Both the position numbers and the translations under genes were made by a program. Under the pieces are notes generated by a model. The model was not told the DNA's origin and ran no database searches. It saw nothing but the letters and a program-made list of their open reading frames with translations. A stretch of DNA of 64,000 bases from Geobacter sp. (GTDB lineage Bacteria; Desulfobacterota; Desulfuromonadia; Geobacterales; Geobacteraceae), in the NCBI GenBank assembly GCA_003490025.1, contig DNJC01000138.1:1-64000 (forward strand). Reading direction: 5' to 3'. Within the stretch, counting starts at the first letter, position 1. Each line of letters opens with the position of its first letter. Below are positions 40,601 through 47,432 of the stretch, piece after piece.

Positions 40601-41993
40601 CGGCCTCGCCCATCCGATCACCTACTTCAACACCATCGGCGGCGGCTCCGCGCACCTGACCCGCTACTACAACGGGAGCGCAACCTCCTTCGGCGACCTG
40701 GACGGGATCATGGGGGGGATGTCGCTTTGGGCCAGCACGCCGACGCTCACCTCCGACGCCACGGCCGTCGGCTTTTTCACCCCCAACCAGACGCTGGTTG
40801 ATGGCGACTACGTCATGAGTGCCCCGATCTTCTCCAAGGACTTGCCGACCGGCCAGGCCCTCACCGCCGACGGCGGCGCCTACAACGGGCACGTCATCGC
40901 CGGCGTTGAAACGTTCGGCGCCGATCCAGGCATCGTCGGCGTCATGAACGCACTCTTCATAGATCCGTCCGGTAACGCCGGCGTGCTGCGCGGCAAATTC
41001 GGCGGTTTCCTGGACCAGACGAGCAACGTCTGGATGGCCGACGTCGACCTCCTCCCGGTCACGCTGCTGCCGAATTCCGGCCTCGCGCCGGAGAGCCTCA
41101 ACAACTCGGGCGTCACCACCGTATCCACCCCCTTCGGGACCGGTGGCACCTTCTTCAGCGGGAACCCCGTGCTCTCCGGTTGGGCCCCCGGTACCTACAA
41201 CCGCAGCTTCATCACCGCTTCTCCCGGGTGGGGCATCGGGGAGTTCGGCCTTTACGCCCCCTACCTGTCGGCGCCTGCGGACGGCTCGCCGTGGAACATC
41301 GATTTCTCCATCACCGACAGTACCCTCCCCAGTTTCGTCATGGCCGGAACGATGGCAGGCTCTTTCTGGGATACCACCGGCGGCAGGCTCTTTGCCGACG
41401 CGAGGGGCGCATGGGTAGACATGCTGGCGACACAGCCGGCGGTAGCGCCCGAGACCGGCATCTTCATCGGCGAGACCATCGGGACCTTCAACCCCGTGAG
41501 CCTGCAGGCTATGACCTCCGGCATCTGGATAGAGACCGCCAAGTTCCTGAGCCTCCTGGCAAGCAACCCGGCGGCACTGGATAAGCTGAACATACCGACG
41601 GTGGAGGTAGGCAAGGCGGACTTCAGCGGAGGCAACGGGGACTTCGACGTGTTGTTGAAGGACCTCAGGTTCTTCACCCGGGTAGGGAGCGGCAGCGGCC
41701 GGCCGGAGATATTCGCCACCGACAAAGTCAGCGGCAACTACTACGTCACCACGCCGGCAGGCTCCGCGACGCTGACCCAGGTGACCGGCAACACCTCCGG
41801 CCTCACCCCTGTCTTCAACATCAAGCAGTGGGACGGAACCAACAACAAGTGGGGAGCCTCCATCGACTTCAACGGCACCAGCGGCGTGGTTAACGGAAAC
41901 GGCAATATCCAGATGATGGGAGTCGCCGCCGGACAAATTGGCGGCGGTGGCCCCGGGACCTTCACCGGTACGGCGGCAGGGATCGTAAAGTAA
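37698..41993 (+). CDS. Giant FecR-domain surface protein
   Basis: A 1431-residue exported protein with signal peptide cleaved after GTALA (about 31). A FecR domain covers about 45-185 (TFNDGSVVKIAQRSRIDVSEY, IRTPNAIAGVRGTSFYVYH). A Ser/Thr-rich linker and 13 tandem PTTDPx hexapeptides (about 388-466) follow. The remaining 950 residues are Gly/Ser/Thr-rich beta-type sequence with an internal duplication: DGGAYFGYFGG near 558 recurs as DGGAYNGHV near 1058, and FIDLNRFLSDPALAGNLGFPTL near 826 recurs as WIETAKFLSLLASNPAALDKLNIPTV near 1276. The ends are homogeneous to residue 1431, with no anchor. It is probably a secreted or surface adhesin-like protein. It follows the TPR-barrel gene by 12 bases. 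Confidence 0.88.
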   Translation: MKSMTARQFRPILISILLPLMLLAFSGTALAEVVGRLTRVEGGVDIMPGGSLPAVAAKGGSAVQTGDFVRTKSNSRAEITFNDGSVVKIAQRSRIDVSEYSGSVRKLGLPRGKVQATVVPSAGGGATHSFEIRTPNAIAGVRGTSFYVYHQANVTGVAVLEGVVRTTSLFAPSKGVTLVAGTATTITKKGAPTPPRPVSATELDTHKNDVSPTATKGGDVHGTAPAGGAESTGSAGSSTATTSTTSAGSATADSTDSSGSSSGSTTSTTGDSTASSSTTTASGTDTTTSTTAASTTTVSTGESYSGSTITAVVDPVITVSSFTPPAENTITPTTQTQTTTTTQVQPVVVPVSDTREDVKEEIKEDIETVIVTTPTPTPEPEPTVEPAPTTDPVPTTDPAPTTDPVPTTDPAPTTDPAPTTDPAPTTDPAPTTDPAPTTDPAPTTDPVPTTDPVPTTDPVPTTDPTPTPDPTPSTPLFTGVLPAGLMSRDSTVDPDSNFLTIISDPDFAPILSGTTSLWTGSAQAALGGTYPTLPLLQPNHYWFGHFFSGSTAADTTSDGGAYFGYFGGMSLDGSGVLDANLSALYVDPTGKAGIMQGSIPGTFTSGGAISGTGTLTLTELNASSGLAPASFAAGWWDAKNGSTIVEVTGPALSDYSGYIPPSGTTTGTTGGTTGGTTTAATTGGATNGAGRENRNPTEGLLMDGLDITSEMTNRGDVLKLGYLSADPSFGIWTRESFGSYSGSGTRFVLISNAEWGSTNVDGFFTLEDAVKVISLGGWQSGGALSATADGVWGNLNSGSIRLLTGTLIGSSNAATSTFGAVSTGAFIDLNRFLSDPALAGNLGFPTLKGGDTFTLTGSSATGSVSLGTISLYSRSAGDPVSVWVAPNVNGSFSGTLEQRFSLTNGTTAGGSTIMGNMRIGSVTPATGPSTWLGTVEGFGEIAGGSFRSEFDGIAAGTYTGNTFTGAAAGLAHPITYFNTIGGGSAHLTRYYNGSATSFGDLDGIMGGMSLWASTPTLTSDATAVGFFTPNQTLVDGDYVMSAPIFSKDLPTGQALTADGGAYNGHVIAGVETFGADPGIVGVMNALFIDPSGNAGVLRGKFGGFLDQTSNVWMADVDLLPVTLLPNSGLAPESLNNSGVTTVSTPFGTGGTFFSGNPVLSGWAPGTYNRSFITASPGWGIGEFGLYAPYLSAPADGSPWNIDFSITDSTLPSFVMAGTMAGSFWDTTGGRLFADARGAWVDMLATQPAVAPETGIFIGETIGTFNPVSLQAMTSGIWIETAKFLSLLASNPAALDKLNIPTVEVGKADFSGGNGDFDVLLKDLRFFTRVGSGSGRPEIFATDKVSGNYYVTTPAGSATLTQVTGNTSGLTPVFNIKQWDGTNNKWGASIDFNGTSGVVNGNGNIQMMGVAAGQIGGGGPGTFTGTAAGIVK
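38861..39094 (+). repeat. 18-base tandem repeat encoding PTTDPx
   Basis: Thirteen units of GACCACNGACCCGGNNCC in phase with the reading frame, differing only at silent third positions and in Ala/Val choice. Such an array can change length by slipped pairing, so the linker length may vary between strains. Confidence 0.9.
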
Positions 41994-42300
41994 TGGGCAG
42001 CAGGAGCCTGGGAGCGAGAAGGCCGACGGTAAAGTAATCAGCGCGGTGGGATACGAGGGGCAAGGGCAGCAGGAGCTTGGGAACGAGAGACACGAGAGGA
42101 AAAATCAAAAGCCATCCGCAATGGGTGGCTTTTCTTTTTGCGTCTGCGGTCATCCCTTGCCAGTGCGGTTGTGGTATTCTGTAGCGGTGTGAAGCCGAAC
42201 AGTATCGGCTTCATAGGCGAGCTGTCCCGGCAGTCTGAGCGAGCCGGCTGGCTGAGACTGCAACCGAAATCCAAAAAACGGCCTAGGAAAGGAGGACGAC
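41994..42300. other. Intergenic with duplicated segment and terminator
   Basis: This 307-base gap holds a near-duplicate of about 24 bases (GGCAGCAGGAGCYTGGRARCGAG at 41998 and 42065, given here with ambiguity codes) and an intrinsic terminator. The part from 42150 to 42300 presumably carries the promoter of the next gene, with AAGGAGG at the end. I see no gene in it. Confidence 0.5.
42107..42140 (+). terminator. Intrinsic terminator after the FecR operon
   Basis: AAAAGCCATCC and GGGTGGCTTTT form a stem around GCAAT (one G-U pair) and are followed by CTTTTTG. Confidence 0.85.
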
Positions 42301-43239
42301 ATGCGTAGACTGCGTTACGGCTTCATTGTGCTGGGGCTGTTGTTCTGTATGACGACGACTGCGACAGCGGGAGTGAGCATAGGTATCGGAATCGGCTTGC
42401 CCAATGTCAGCATCGGGATCAACCTGCCGCTGTATCCTGAACTGGTACCGGTGCCAGGGTATCCCGTTTATTACGCACCTGGGGTTCCCGGCAACTACTT
42501 CTTTTACGACGGCTTGTACTGGGTCTTCTACGACAACAACTGGTACGCCAGTTCCTGGTACAACGGCCCCTGGGGACTGGTAGACCCGTACTATGTGCCG
42601 GTTTACATCCTGCGCATCCCGGTCAGATATTACCGGCAGCCGCCTGTGTACTTCCGTGGCTGGGCGCCCAATGCTCCGCCTCGGTGGGGCCACCACTGGG
42701 GTCGCCCCTGGCAAGAGCGTCGACACGGCTGGGACCGCTGGGACCGCAACCGTGCCCCCAGGCGCGCACCATTGCCCGTCTATCAGCGCAGCTATTCGGG
42801 TGACCGGTATCCCAGTGTCGACCAGCAACAGAGGGTGCGCAGAGATAGCTATCGGTACGAGCCCAGGAACAAAGTGGTGCGCGAGCATCTAAGGCAGGTG
42901 GAGAAAAGGGCGCCGGCGCCTACCCCGCGGGAAAGGGAGCGCAGGCCCGAAATGAGGGGGCCGCAGCGGCAGGGTGATCAGCAAAGACCGGCACCGGTAC
43001 AGGTCGTTCCACAGCAGAGGGGGCCGGCTCACGAGCCGCGGCAGCAACCTCCCGTAATGCGCGAGCAGCGCGCGCCGCAAGGCGGCCATGAGCCACCACG
43101 AGTCCGTGAGCCGCAACGGGGCCCTGAGCCGAGGGTGAAGGAGAGGGGCGGTGGGCAGGAACGAGGTGGAGGGCAGGAGAGGGACCATGGTCAGGGAAGG
43201 GGCCACGGCCAGGATAAAGACGAGGGGCGGGGGCGTTAG
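42301..43239 (+). CDS. Secreted aromatic/basic low-complexity protein
   Basis: A 312-residue exported protein with signal peptide ending TTTATAG. Residues about 24-125 are rich in Tyr, Trp, Pro and Gly (YFFYDGLYWVFYDNNWY, SSWYNGPWGLVDPYYVPVY), a pattern seen in annotated YXWGXW-type secreted proteins. Residues about 135-312 are strongly basic and disordered, with RGGQ-, PQQRGP- and GHGQ-type repeats. It may bind polyanions in the envelope. AAAGGAGG precedes the ATG, and a clean terminator follows. No function is proven. Confidence 0.75.
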   Translation: MRRLRYGFIVLGLLFCMTTTATAGVSIGIGIGLPNVSIGINLPLYPELVPVPGYPVYYAPGVPGNYFFYDGLYWVFYDNNWYASSWYNGPWGLVDPYYVPVYILRIPVRYYRQPPVYFRGWAPNAPPRWGHHWGRPWQERRHGWDRWDRNRAPRRAPLPVYQRSYSGDRYPSVDQQQRVRRDSYRYEPRNKVVREHLRQVEKRAPAPTPRERERRPEMRGPQRQGDQQRPAPVQVVPQQRGPAHEPRQQPPVMREQRAPQGGHEPPRVREPQRGPEPRVKERGGGQERGGGQERDHGQGRGHGQDKDEGRGR

Positions 43240-43272
43240 CGCGTCCTGATCGCCCATGGTGACTGAACAGAC

Positions 43273-43309
43273 AGGCCCTTGCCCCTCGTTGGTAAGGGCC
43301 TCTTTTTTT
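43273..43309 (+). terminator. Intrinsic terminator
   Basis: AGGCCCTTGCC and GGTAAGGGCCT form an 11-pair stem followed by CTTTTTTT. Confidence 0.92.
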
Positions 43310-43342
43310 GCTGCGAGTTCTCACCCCAAGGCGCACGGAGGT

Positions 43343-43690
43343 TCAGTCCAGGGACGTGACCCGCTTTCCGGTAGCCTTCCCGTCTTGGTACTCCACAGTG
43401 CAGAACCAGCGGCCAAAGGCAAACCCTTGCCAGACCTGGATGCTGCCGCTTTGGTTGCTACTGCCGGTCGTTCGCCTGAATTTCAGGCCCATTTCACTCG
43501 CCTTCTCATCCAGGCCCGCCACGGGCATTCCGATGACCACCTGTTGGCTGAACGCCCGCACCCGTTTTTCCGCATCCCTCACTTTGAAGCCAGCGTAAAT
43601 GACAAGAATGATAGTAAAAGCAATGAGAGCTATCAATGTCTTTAAGCACACTTTTAACAGTCGGCGCAGCGGCGATTTGTCTTTGTTCAT
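43343..43690 (-). CDS. Small membrane-anchored hypothetical protein
   Basis: A 115-residue protein with one membrane segment (about 16-34) near the N terminus and a small beta-rich domain: FSQQVVIGMPVAGLDEKASEMGLKFR, GSIQVWQGFAFGRWFCTVEYQDGKATGKRVTSLD. The domain looks like a small periplasmic lipoprotein-type fold. AGGAG lies 8 bases before the ATG. It is 12 bases downstream of the HxlR gene on the same strand, so the two are probably one transcript. The family is not recognised. Confidence 0.65.
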   Translation of the reverse strand: MNKDKSPLRRLLKVCLKTLIALIAFTIILVIYAGFKVRDAEKRVRAFSQQVVIGMPVAGLDEKASEMGLKFRRTTGSSNQSGSIQVWQGFAFGRWFCTVEYQDGKATGKRVTSLD

Positions 43691-43702
43691 TGTGTGCTCC
43701 TG

Positions 43703-44065
43703 TCACATCGATGCGGATTCCTGCACATAGCTGCGCCCCCATTCGCACATGAGGCTGAGGATCGGAAAGATGGTTTTCCCCGGCTCGGTGAGCGAATACT
43801 CCACCTTCGGCGGCACCTGAGGGTAAACCTCTCGGTGCACCAGGCCATCGGCCTCGAGTTCGCGCAACTGCTGGGTCAGCATCTTCCGGGTTGTATCCGA
43901 GAACTGCCGCTGCAGGTCCGAAAACCGCATCGTTTCCTGTGCCAGGTGCCAGAGGATGGACGCCTTCCACTTCCCGCCGACCAGCGCGAGCGTCACGTCG
44001 ATGCCGCACTTGTATTCCTTGTCCCTGAATACCATCTGTTCCGCTGCCGATTGCCCGTCTTGCAT
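43703..44065 (-). CDS. HxlR family transcriptional regulator
   Basis: A 120-residue winged-helix regulator. The HxlR signature CGIDVTLALVGGKWKASILWHL is followed by RFSDLQRQFSDTTRKMLTQQLRELEADGLVHREVY and the wing KVEYSLTEPGKTI. The conserved Cys at the start of the signature is a thiol sensor in the related YodB-type proteins. ATG 44065 follows CGGAG; a TTG at 44092 would overlap the upstream repeat and is not used. It is divergent from an FMN reductase, the usual arrangement for HxlR regulators of quinone or electrophile detoxification. Confidence 0.88.
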   Translation of the reverse strand: MQDGQSAAEQMVFRDKEYKCGIDVTLALVGGKWKASILWHLAQETMRFSDLQRQFSDTTRKMLTQQLRELEADGLVHREVYPQVPPKVEYSLTEPGKTIFPILSLMCEWGRSYVQESASM

Positions 44066-44091
44066 CGTCTGCTCCGTTTTGCCGGTTCCCA

Positions 44092-44120
44092 AAAAGGTAC
44101 TGTGTTTCGTAAAAGGTACT
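44092..44120. promoter_or_regulatory. Direct repeats, HxlR operator candidate
   Basis: AAAAGGTACT occurs at 44092-44101 and again at 44111-44120, 19 bases apart, 27-55 bases upstream of the HxlR start codon. Two helical turns of spacing suit a dimeric regulator. Autoregulation and control of the divergent reductase are inferred. Confidence 0.45.
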
Positions 44121-44202
44121 ACGTTCCGAATAAGTTCGTTATTGACGATCCCGTACCAATGGTCCTATATAGCCCATCACGGAGAAAAAGAAAAGCGAAT
44201 GT

Positions 44203-44288
44203 CCCCTCCCCCGGAGGGGGAGGGCCAGGGAGGGGGAGCGCCAAGCCCATTTCCCCCCTCCCAACCTCCCCCCTCCGGGGGGAGGAGC
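44203..44288. repeat. Pair of GC-rich dispersed palindromes
   Basis: CCCTCCCCCGGAGGGGGAGG at about 44205-44223 and CTCCCCCCTCCGGGGGGAG at about 44266-44285. They lie inside a regulatory intergenic region. Confidence 0.55.
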
Positions 44289-44416
44289 GTTACCCATTGA
44301 TACGGCGCTGCCAACGGCGGCGTGTGAAGCTCTATGCTACAGAAGTCCGCTCGCCCTCCGGCACCCTCCAGTCAGGGGAGGGGGAGGGATACAAACTGGA
44401 ACAGGAGGAAGAAAGC

Positions 44417-45052
44417 ATGAAGATGGTGGCGTTCAACGGAAGCCCAAACCAGGAAGGAAATACCTATCACGCGATAAAGATGGTAGCCGCCGAACTCGAG
44501 AAGGAAGGGATCGAGACGGAGATCGTCCATGTCGGGAACAAGACGATCCGTGGCTGCATAGCCTGCATGCAGTGCGCTAAACACCAAAACGAGGAGTGCG
44601 CGCTGAAGGACGACGAGGTCAACGAGTGGGTGCAGAAGATGAAGAACGCCGCCGCCATCATCCTCGGCTCGCCGGTGCACTACTCCGCGATAGGCGGGAC
44701 CATGAAATCGTTCCTTGATCGTGCCTTCTTCGTTGGCGGCGTCAATGGCGGGCTCTACCGGCACAAGGTCGGGGCATCGGTTGTCGCGGTGCGTCGTTCC
44801 GGCGGTATCCCGACCTTCGACCAGTTGAACCACTTCCTGAACTATTCCGAGATGCTGATCGCGACCTCGAACTACTGGAACGTGATCCACGGCAGGGCGC
44901 CCGGCGAAGCGCTGCAGGACGAAGAGGGTGTACAGATCATGCGCGTGCTCGGCAAGAACATGGTATGGATGATGAGGCTGGTGCAGAACGGGAAGGGGGT
45001 CGTTGCCGAACCGGAGAAGGAAGCGAAGGTCTACACCAACTTCATTCGTTAA
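44417..45052 (+). CDS. NADPH-dependent FMN reductase / flavodoxin-fold protein
   Basis: A 211-residue flavoprotein. MKMVAFNGSPNQEGNTYHAI is the phosphate-binding loop, GCIACMQCAKHQNEECALKDD is the Cys-rich loop seen in iron-sulfur flavoproteins, and AIILGSPVHYSAIGGTMKSFLDR is typical of the family. Only three of the usual cluster cysteines are close together, so whether a 4Fe-4S cluster is bound cannot be decided. It probably reduces quinones or electrophiles with NAD(P)H. ATG 44417 follows AGGAGGAAG. It is divergent from the HxlR gene, which likely controls it. Confidence 0.88.
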   Translation: MKMVAFNGSPNQEGNTYHAIKMVAAELEKEGIETEIVHVGNKTIRGCIACMQCAKHQNEECALKDDEVNEWVQKMKNAAAIILGSPVHYSAIGGTMKSFLDRAFFVGGVNGGLYRHKVGASVVAVRRSGGIPTFDQLNHFLNYSEMLIATSNYWNVIHGRAPGEALQDEEGVQIMRVLGKNMVWMMRLVQNGKGVVAEPEKEAKVYTNFIR

Positions 45053-45076
45053 AGACAAGGCGTTTAACGGGTCTCC

Positions 45077-45165
45077 CCCTCCCCTTCAAGGGGAGGGTCG
45101 GGGTGGGGATGGGTGAAAACGGGGTCCGAGCATCCCCATCCCCCTCCTCCCCCTTGAAGGGGGAG
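45077..45165. repeat. Pair of GC-rich dispersed palindromes
   Basis: CCCTCCCC-TTCA-AGGGGAGGG type at 45077-45097 and CTCCCCCTTGAAGGGGGAG at 45147-45165, in the gap after the reductase gene. The intervening sequence has GGGTGGGGATGGGTGAAAAC, also seen near 33957 in shorter form. Confidence 0.55.
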
Positions 45166-45308
45166 CGACGGGATGCGACCTGCACCATCTTCGTTGAATG
45201 ACGCGTAGTTAGGGGGCTCAACATATTCATGTAGTTTGACTATCCTTATTTCGGTATGGTAGAGGTCACCAGTAGCGATCACCCTTTACGTCATTTCTGG
45301 AGGATGCT

Positions 45309-45503
45309 ATGCGAGATGCTGAAACAAATTTCATTACCAGCCCCACTGGCAGGAAAAAAGCAATCATTCTCCCCATTCGGGAATACGAGCGCTTGCTGGA
45401 AGACCTGCATGATCTCAGCGTTGTGGCAGAACGTCGTGAAGAAGCTCCGGTTTCTTTGAACGAGATGAAACGAAGTTTGAGATACTCCTCAAACCGTCCG
45501 TAG
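45309..45503 (+). CDS. RelB/Phd-type antitoxin, C terminus probably altered
   Basis: A 64-residue DNA-binding antitoxin. The N-terminal part (MRDAETNFITSPTGRKKAIILPIREYERLLEDLHDLSVVAERREE) matches the Phd/YefM or RelB-like family. The natural C terminus should end soon after SLNEMKRSL; here the frame continues with RYSSNRP into what should be toxin sequence. This suggests a small deletion that joined the end of the antitoxin gene to the toxin gene. GGAGG lies upstream of the ATG. The toxin next to it is broken. Confidence 0.7.
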   Translation: MRDAETNFITSPTGRKKAIILPIREYERLLEDLHDLSVVAERREEAPVSLNEMKRSLRYSSNRP

Positions 45504-45733
45504 AAAAGGACCTCCGCAAGCTTCCCTCCACTGTTGTACGCCACTTTTTTGCAGCCATCGAACAACTTGCCGACGCACCCTGTATCCCACCAGACAAGAA
45601 ATTGACCGGAGCAGAAAGAACGTGGCGTCACCGCATAGGCGACTATCGCGTCATCTAAGAGATGGATCTTCCCCGCTCCACAATAATCATCCTTTACGTA
45701 CGCCATCGCCGCGAGGTCTACCGGCGGCTTTAG
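45476..45733 (+). pseudogene. RelE/ParE-type toxin, decayed
   Basis: Frame 45476-45733 encodes FEILLKPSVEKDLRKLP, LTGAERTWRHRIGDYRVI, then a TAA stop (45656-45658), then EMDLPRSTIIILYVRHRREVYRRL. Together they form a complete RelE-like toxin. The stop falls where the family has Tyr (RVIYEMD), so one base change made the nonsense codon. There is no start codon: the normal ATG region seems deleted in the junction with the antitoxin. The toxin is therefore inactive unless the stop is read through and an upstream start is used. Confidence 0.8.
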
Positions 45734-45743
45734 AAGACGGATA

Positions 45744-45775
45744 CAAAAAAAAAGGCGGCCCGTTGGCCGCCTTTT
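45744..45775 (+). terminator. Bidirectional intrinsic terminator
   Basis: AAAAGGCGGCC-CGTT-GGCCGCCTTTT, with nine A before and four T after. It ends the toxin locus and also faces the leftward small gene. Confidence 0.9.
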
Positions 45776-45800
45776 CTGAGGTCTCTCCTTGCTGTCGTTG

Positions 45801-45974
45801 TCAGGCACCGATCAGACTGGGAGTGCAGACATATCTGTGATTGTGAGCGGGATCGTCGCACGGTATGCACTCGAAGCTGCTGGACAATCTCGCCCTCTCA
45901 ATGGCACACCCGTTCAGGGTAAGCGAGCACATGTGCTCGTAGTGCGCCATGCTGTTGCAGCATTTTTCCGACAT
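45801..45974 (-). CDS. Small Cys-rich protein
   Basis: A 57-residue protein with seven cysteines: MSEKCCNSMAHYEHMCSLTL, NGCAIERARL, FECIPCDDPAHNHRYVC. ATG 45974 has AGAGGTG 7 bases upstream; a GTG at 45983 is an alternative. The paired cysteines with His residues suggest a metal site (zinc or iron-sulfur). I recall similar short proteins in Geobacter genomes but no function. It lies between two repeat-rich spacers and has a terminator behind it. Confidence 0.6.
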   Translation of the reverse strand: MSEKCCNSMAHYEHMCSLTLNGCAIERARLSSSFECIPCDDPAHNHRYVCTPSLIGA

Positions 45975-46077
45975 ATATCTCACCTCTTTGCTGAAGCCAT
46001 TTTACTTCTACCTACCCGATTATTATAGACTTTTACCGTAGCAAAGTGAAGCCGGCGGGCTCTTCCCCCACTCCCAG

Positions 46078-46100
46078 CCTCCCCCCTCCGGGGGGAGGAG
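46078..46100. repeat. GC-rich dispersed palindrome
   Basis: CCTCCCCCCTCCGGGGGGAGG in the 266-base gap before the GGDEF gene. The rest of this gap is AT-rich at 46140-46240 and should hold the promoter of the GGDEF gene. Confidence 0.55.
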
Positions 46101-46240
46101 AACTGATAGAGAGCCAGAGGACGGCGTGTGCACCTCTGCGGCCAAGGCTTTTGAATTTACTTCCATATTTTTTGAAATTAGCCGAAGAGTCACTATAATT
46201 AAAACTCCGTTCACCGTCGTACTAATGTGAGGAATCAACC

Positions 46241-47308
46241 ATGTCCAAGGATGGTACCGAGAATGTAAAGAAGCTGCCGGAAAACAGAGATGACGTGATG
46301 CTCTCGATGATCGAGATCGCCAAGGCCCTCACCTCGTGCCTGGAGATCCGCAGCGTGCTCGAAACCATAATGAAACAGGTGGAGCGCCTCATCAGCCCGG
46401 CGGCATGGTCTCTTTTGCTCGTCGACAAGGAGTCCGGGGACCTGGTCTTCGAGATCGCCGTTTCGCCGGTGGCCGAGCAGCTCCAGGGACTCCGATTGCG
46501 CAGGGGAGAGGGGATCGCGGGATGGGTCGCCCTGAACGGGGGGCCGCTCCTCATACCGGACGTGAGCAGCGACGAACGTTTCCAGGGGCAGTTCGACCAG
46601 CGATTCTCGTTCACCACCCAGTCGATCGTCTGCGTCCCGATGAAGATCAAGGAACGGGTGGTAGGGGTGATCGAACTGATCAACAGCCTCGACAAGCTGG
46701 TCTTCAATCAGGCCGACATGACCATCCTCTCCGCCATCGCGGATTTTGCCGCCATCGCCATTGAAAATGCCCGGAACTACGATCGGATCAACGAACTGGT
46801 CATCACGGACGACCTCACAGGACTCTACAATTCCAGGCACTTCCCGTGTCTTATCCAGGAGGAGGTGGACCGCTGCGTCAGATATGGTATGGAGATGTCG
46901 CTGGTGTTCCTCGATCTGGACCGGCTCAAGGGGATCAACGACGTCCATGGACACCTCGTCGGCAGCCGGATGCTGAGCGAACTGGGCCACCTGATAGCCC
47001 GCAACATCAGGGCCAACGACAGGGCGGCCCGTTACGGAGGTGACGAATTCGTCATCATCCTGCCCCATACCGGGAAGGAAGCGGCGATGGCCATGGCCGC
47101 CAACCTTCGCCAGCGACTTCACGAGACCGATTTCAGTTCCGACGACGGGCAGCCGATCCGGCTTACAGCCAGTTTCGGCGTGGCCTCGTTCCCAGAAGAT
47201 GCGGCAAGCAGGGAGGAGTTGATCCGGGCCGCGGATATCGCCATGTACGAGGCGAAGCATGCGGGAAGGGACACCATCAAGGGGTACGCCGCCGCAGGCA
47301 ACCCCTGA
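46241..47308 (+). CDS. GAF-GGDEF diguanylate cyclase
   Basis: A 355-residue cytoplasmic c-di-GMP synthase. GAF covers about 20-175 (LEIRSVLETIMKQVERL, VCVPMKIKERVVGVIELINS) and GGDEF about 185-350. The active site GGDEF is intact at 266-270 (RYGGDEF). The allosteric I-site RxxD is present as RAND at 257-260, five residues upstream, so product inhibition is expected. DDLTGLYNSRHF is the standard start of the GGDEF domain. The ligand of the GAF domain is unknown. The start follows GAGG and a short gap. Confidence 0.92.
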   Translation: MSKDGTENVKKLPENRDDVMLSMIEIAKALTSCLEIRSVLETIMKQVERLISPAAWSLLLVDKESGDLVFEIAVSPVAEQLQGLRLRRGEGIAGWVALNGGPLLIPDVSSDERFQGQFDQRFSFTTQSIVCVPMKIKERVVGVIELINSLDKLVFNQADMTILSAIADFAAIAIENARNYDRINELVITDDLTGLYNSRHFPCLIQEEVDRCVRYGMEMSLVFLDLDRLKGINDVHGHLVGSRMLSELGHLIARNIRANDRAARYGGDEFVIILPHTGKEAAMAMAANLRQRLHETDFSSDDGQPIRLTASFGVASFPEDAASREELIRAADIAMYEAKHAGRDTIKGYAAAGNP

Positions 47309-47401
47309 CTCCGCCGCGGCTCGACCGGCGCCGGAAGGTCGGCGGAAGCGGCACAGAGGAGCAACCTGGGATGATCGGGCCGCTGGTTGCAATTCCGTTC
47401 T

Positions 47402-47432
47402 CGGGGGACGTTGCTGACTTTGTTGACTTATT
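47402..47432. repeat. Left inverted repeat of the transposase unit
   Basis: 31 bases, beginning CGGGGGACGTTGCTGAC and ending TTATT, perfectly complementary to 48427-48457. The stop codon of the leftward transposase gene (47428-47430) is inside it. Confidence 0.9.

Larger units (their letters stand above)
44066..44416. other. HxlR / FMN reductase intergenic region
   Basis: No gene is seen in these 351 bases; rightward frames over it have no codon-use support. It holds two direct repeats near the HxlR start (44092-44120), two GC-rich palindromes (44203-44288), and the ribosome binding site AGGAGGAA of the reductase. Confidence 0.5.
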
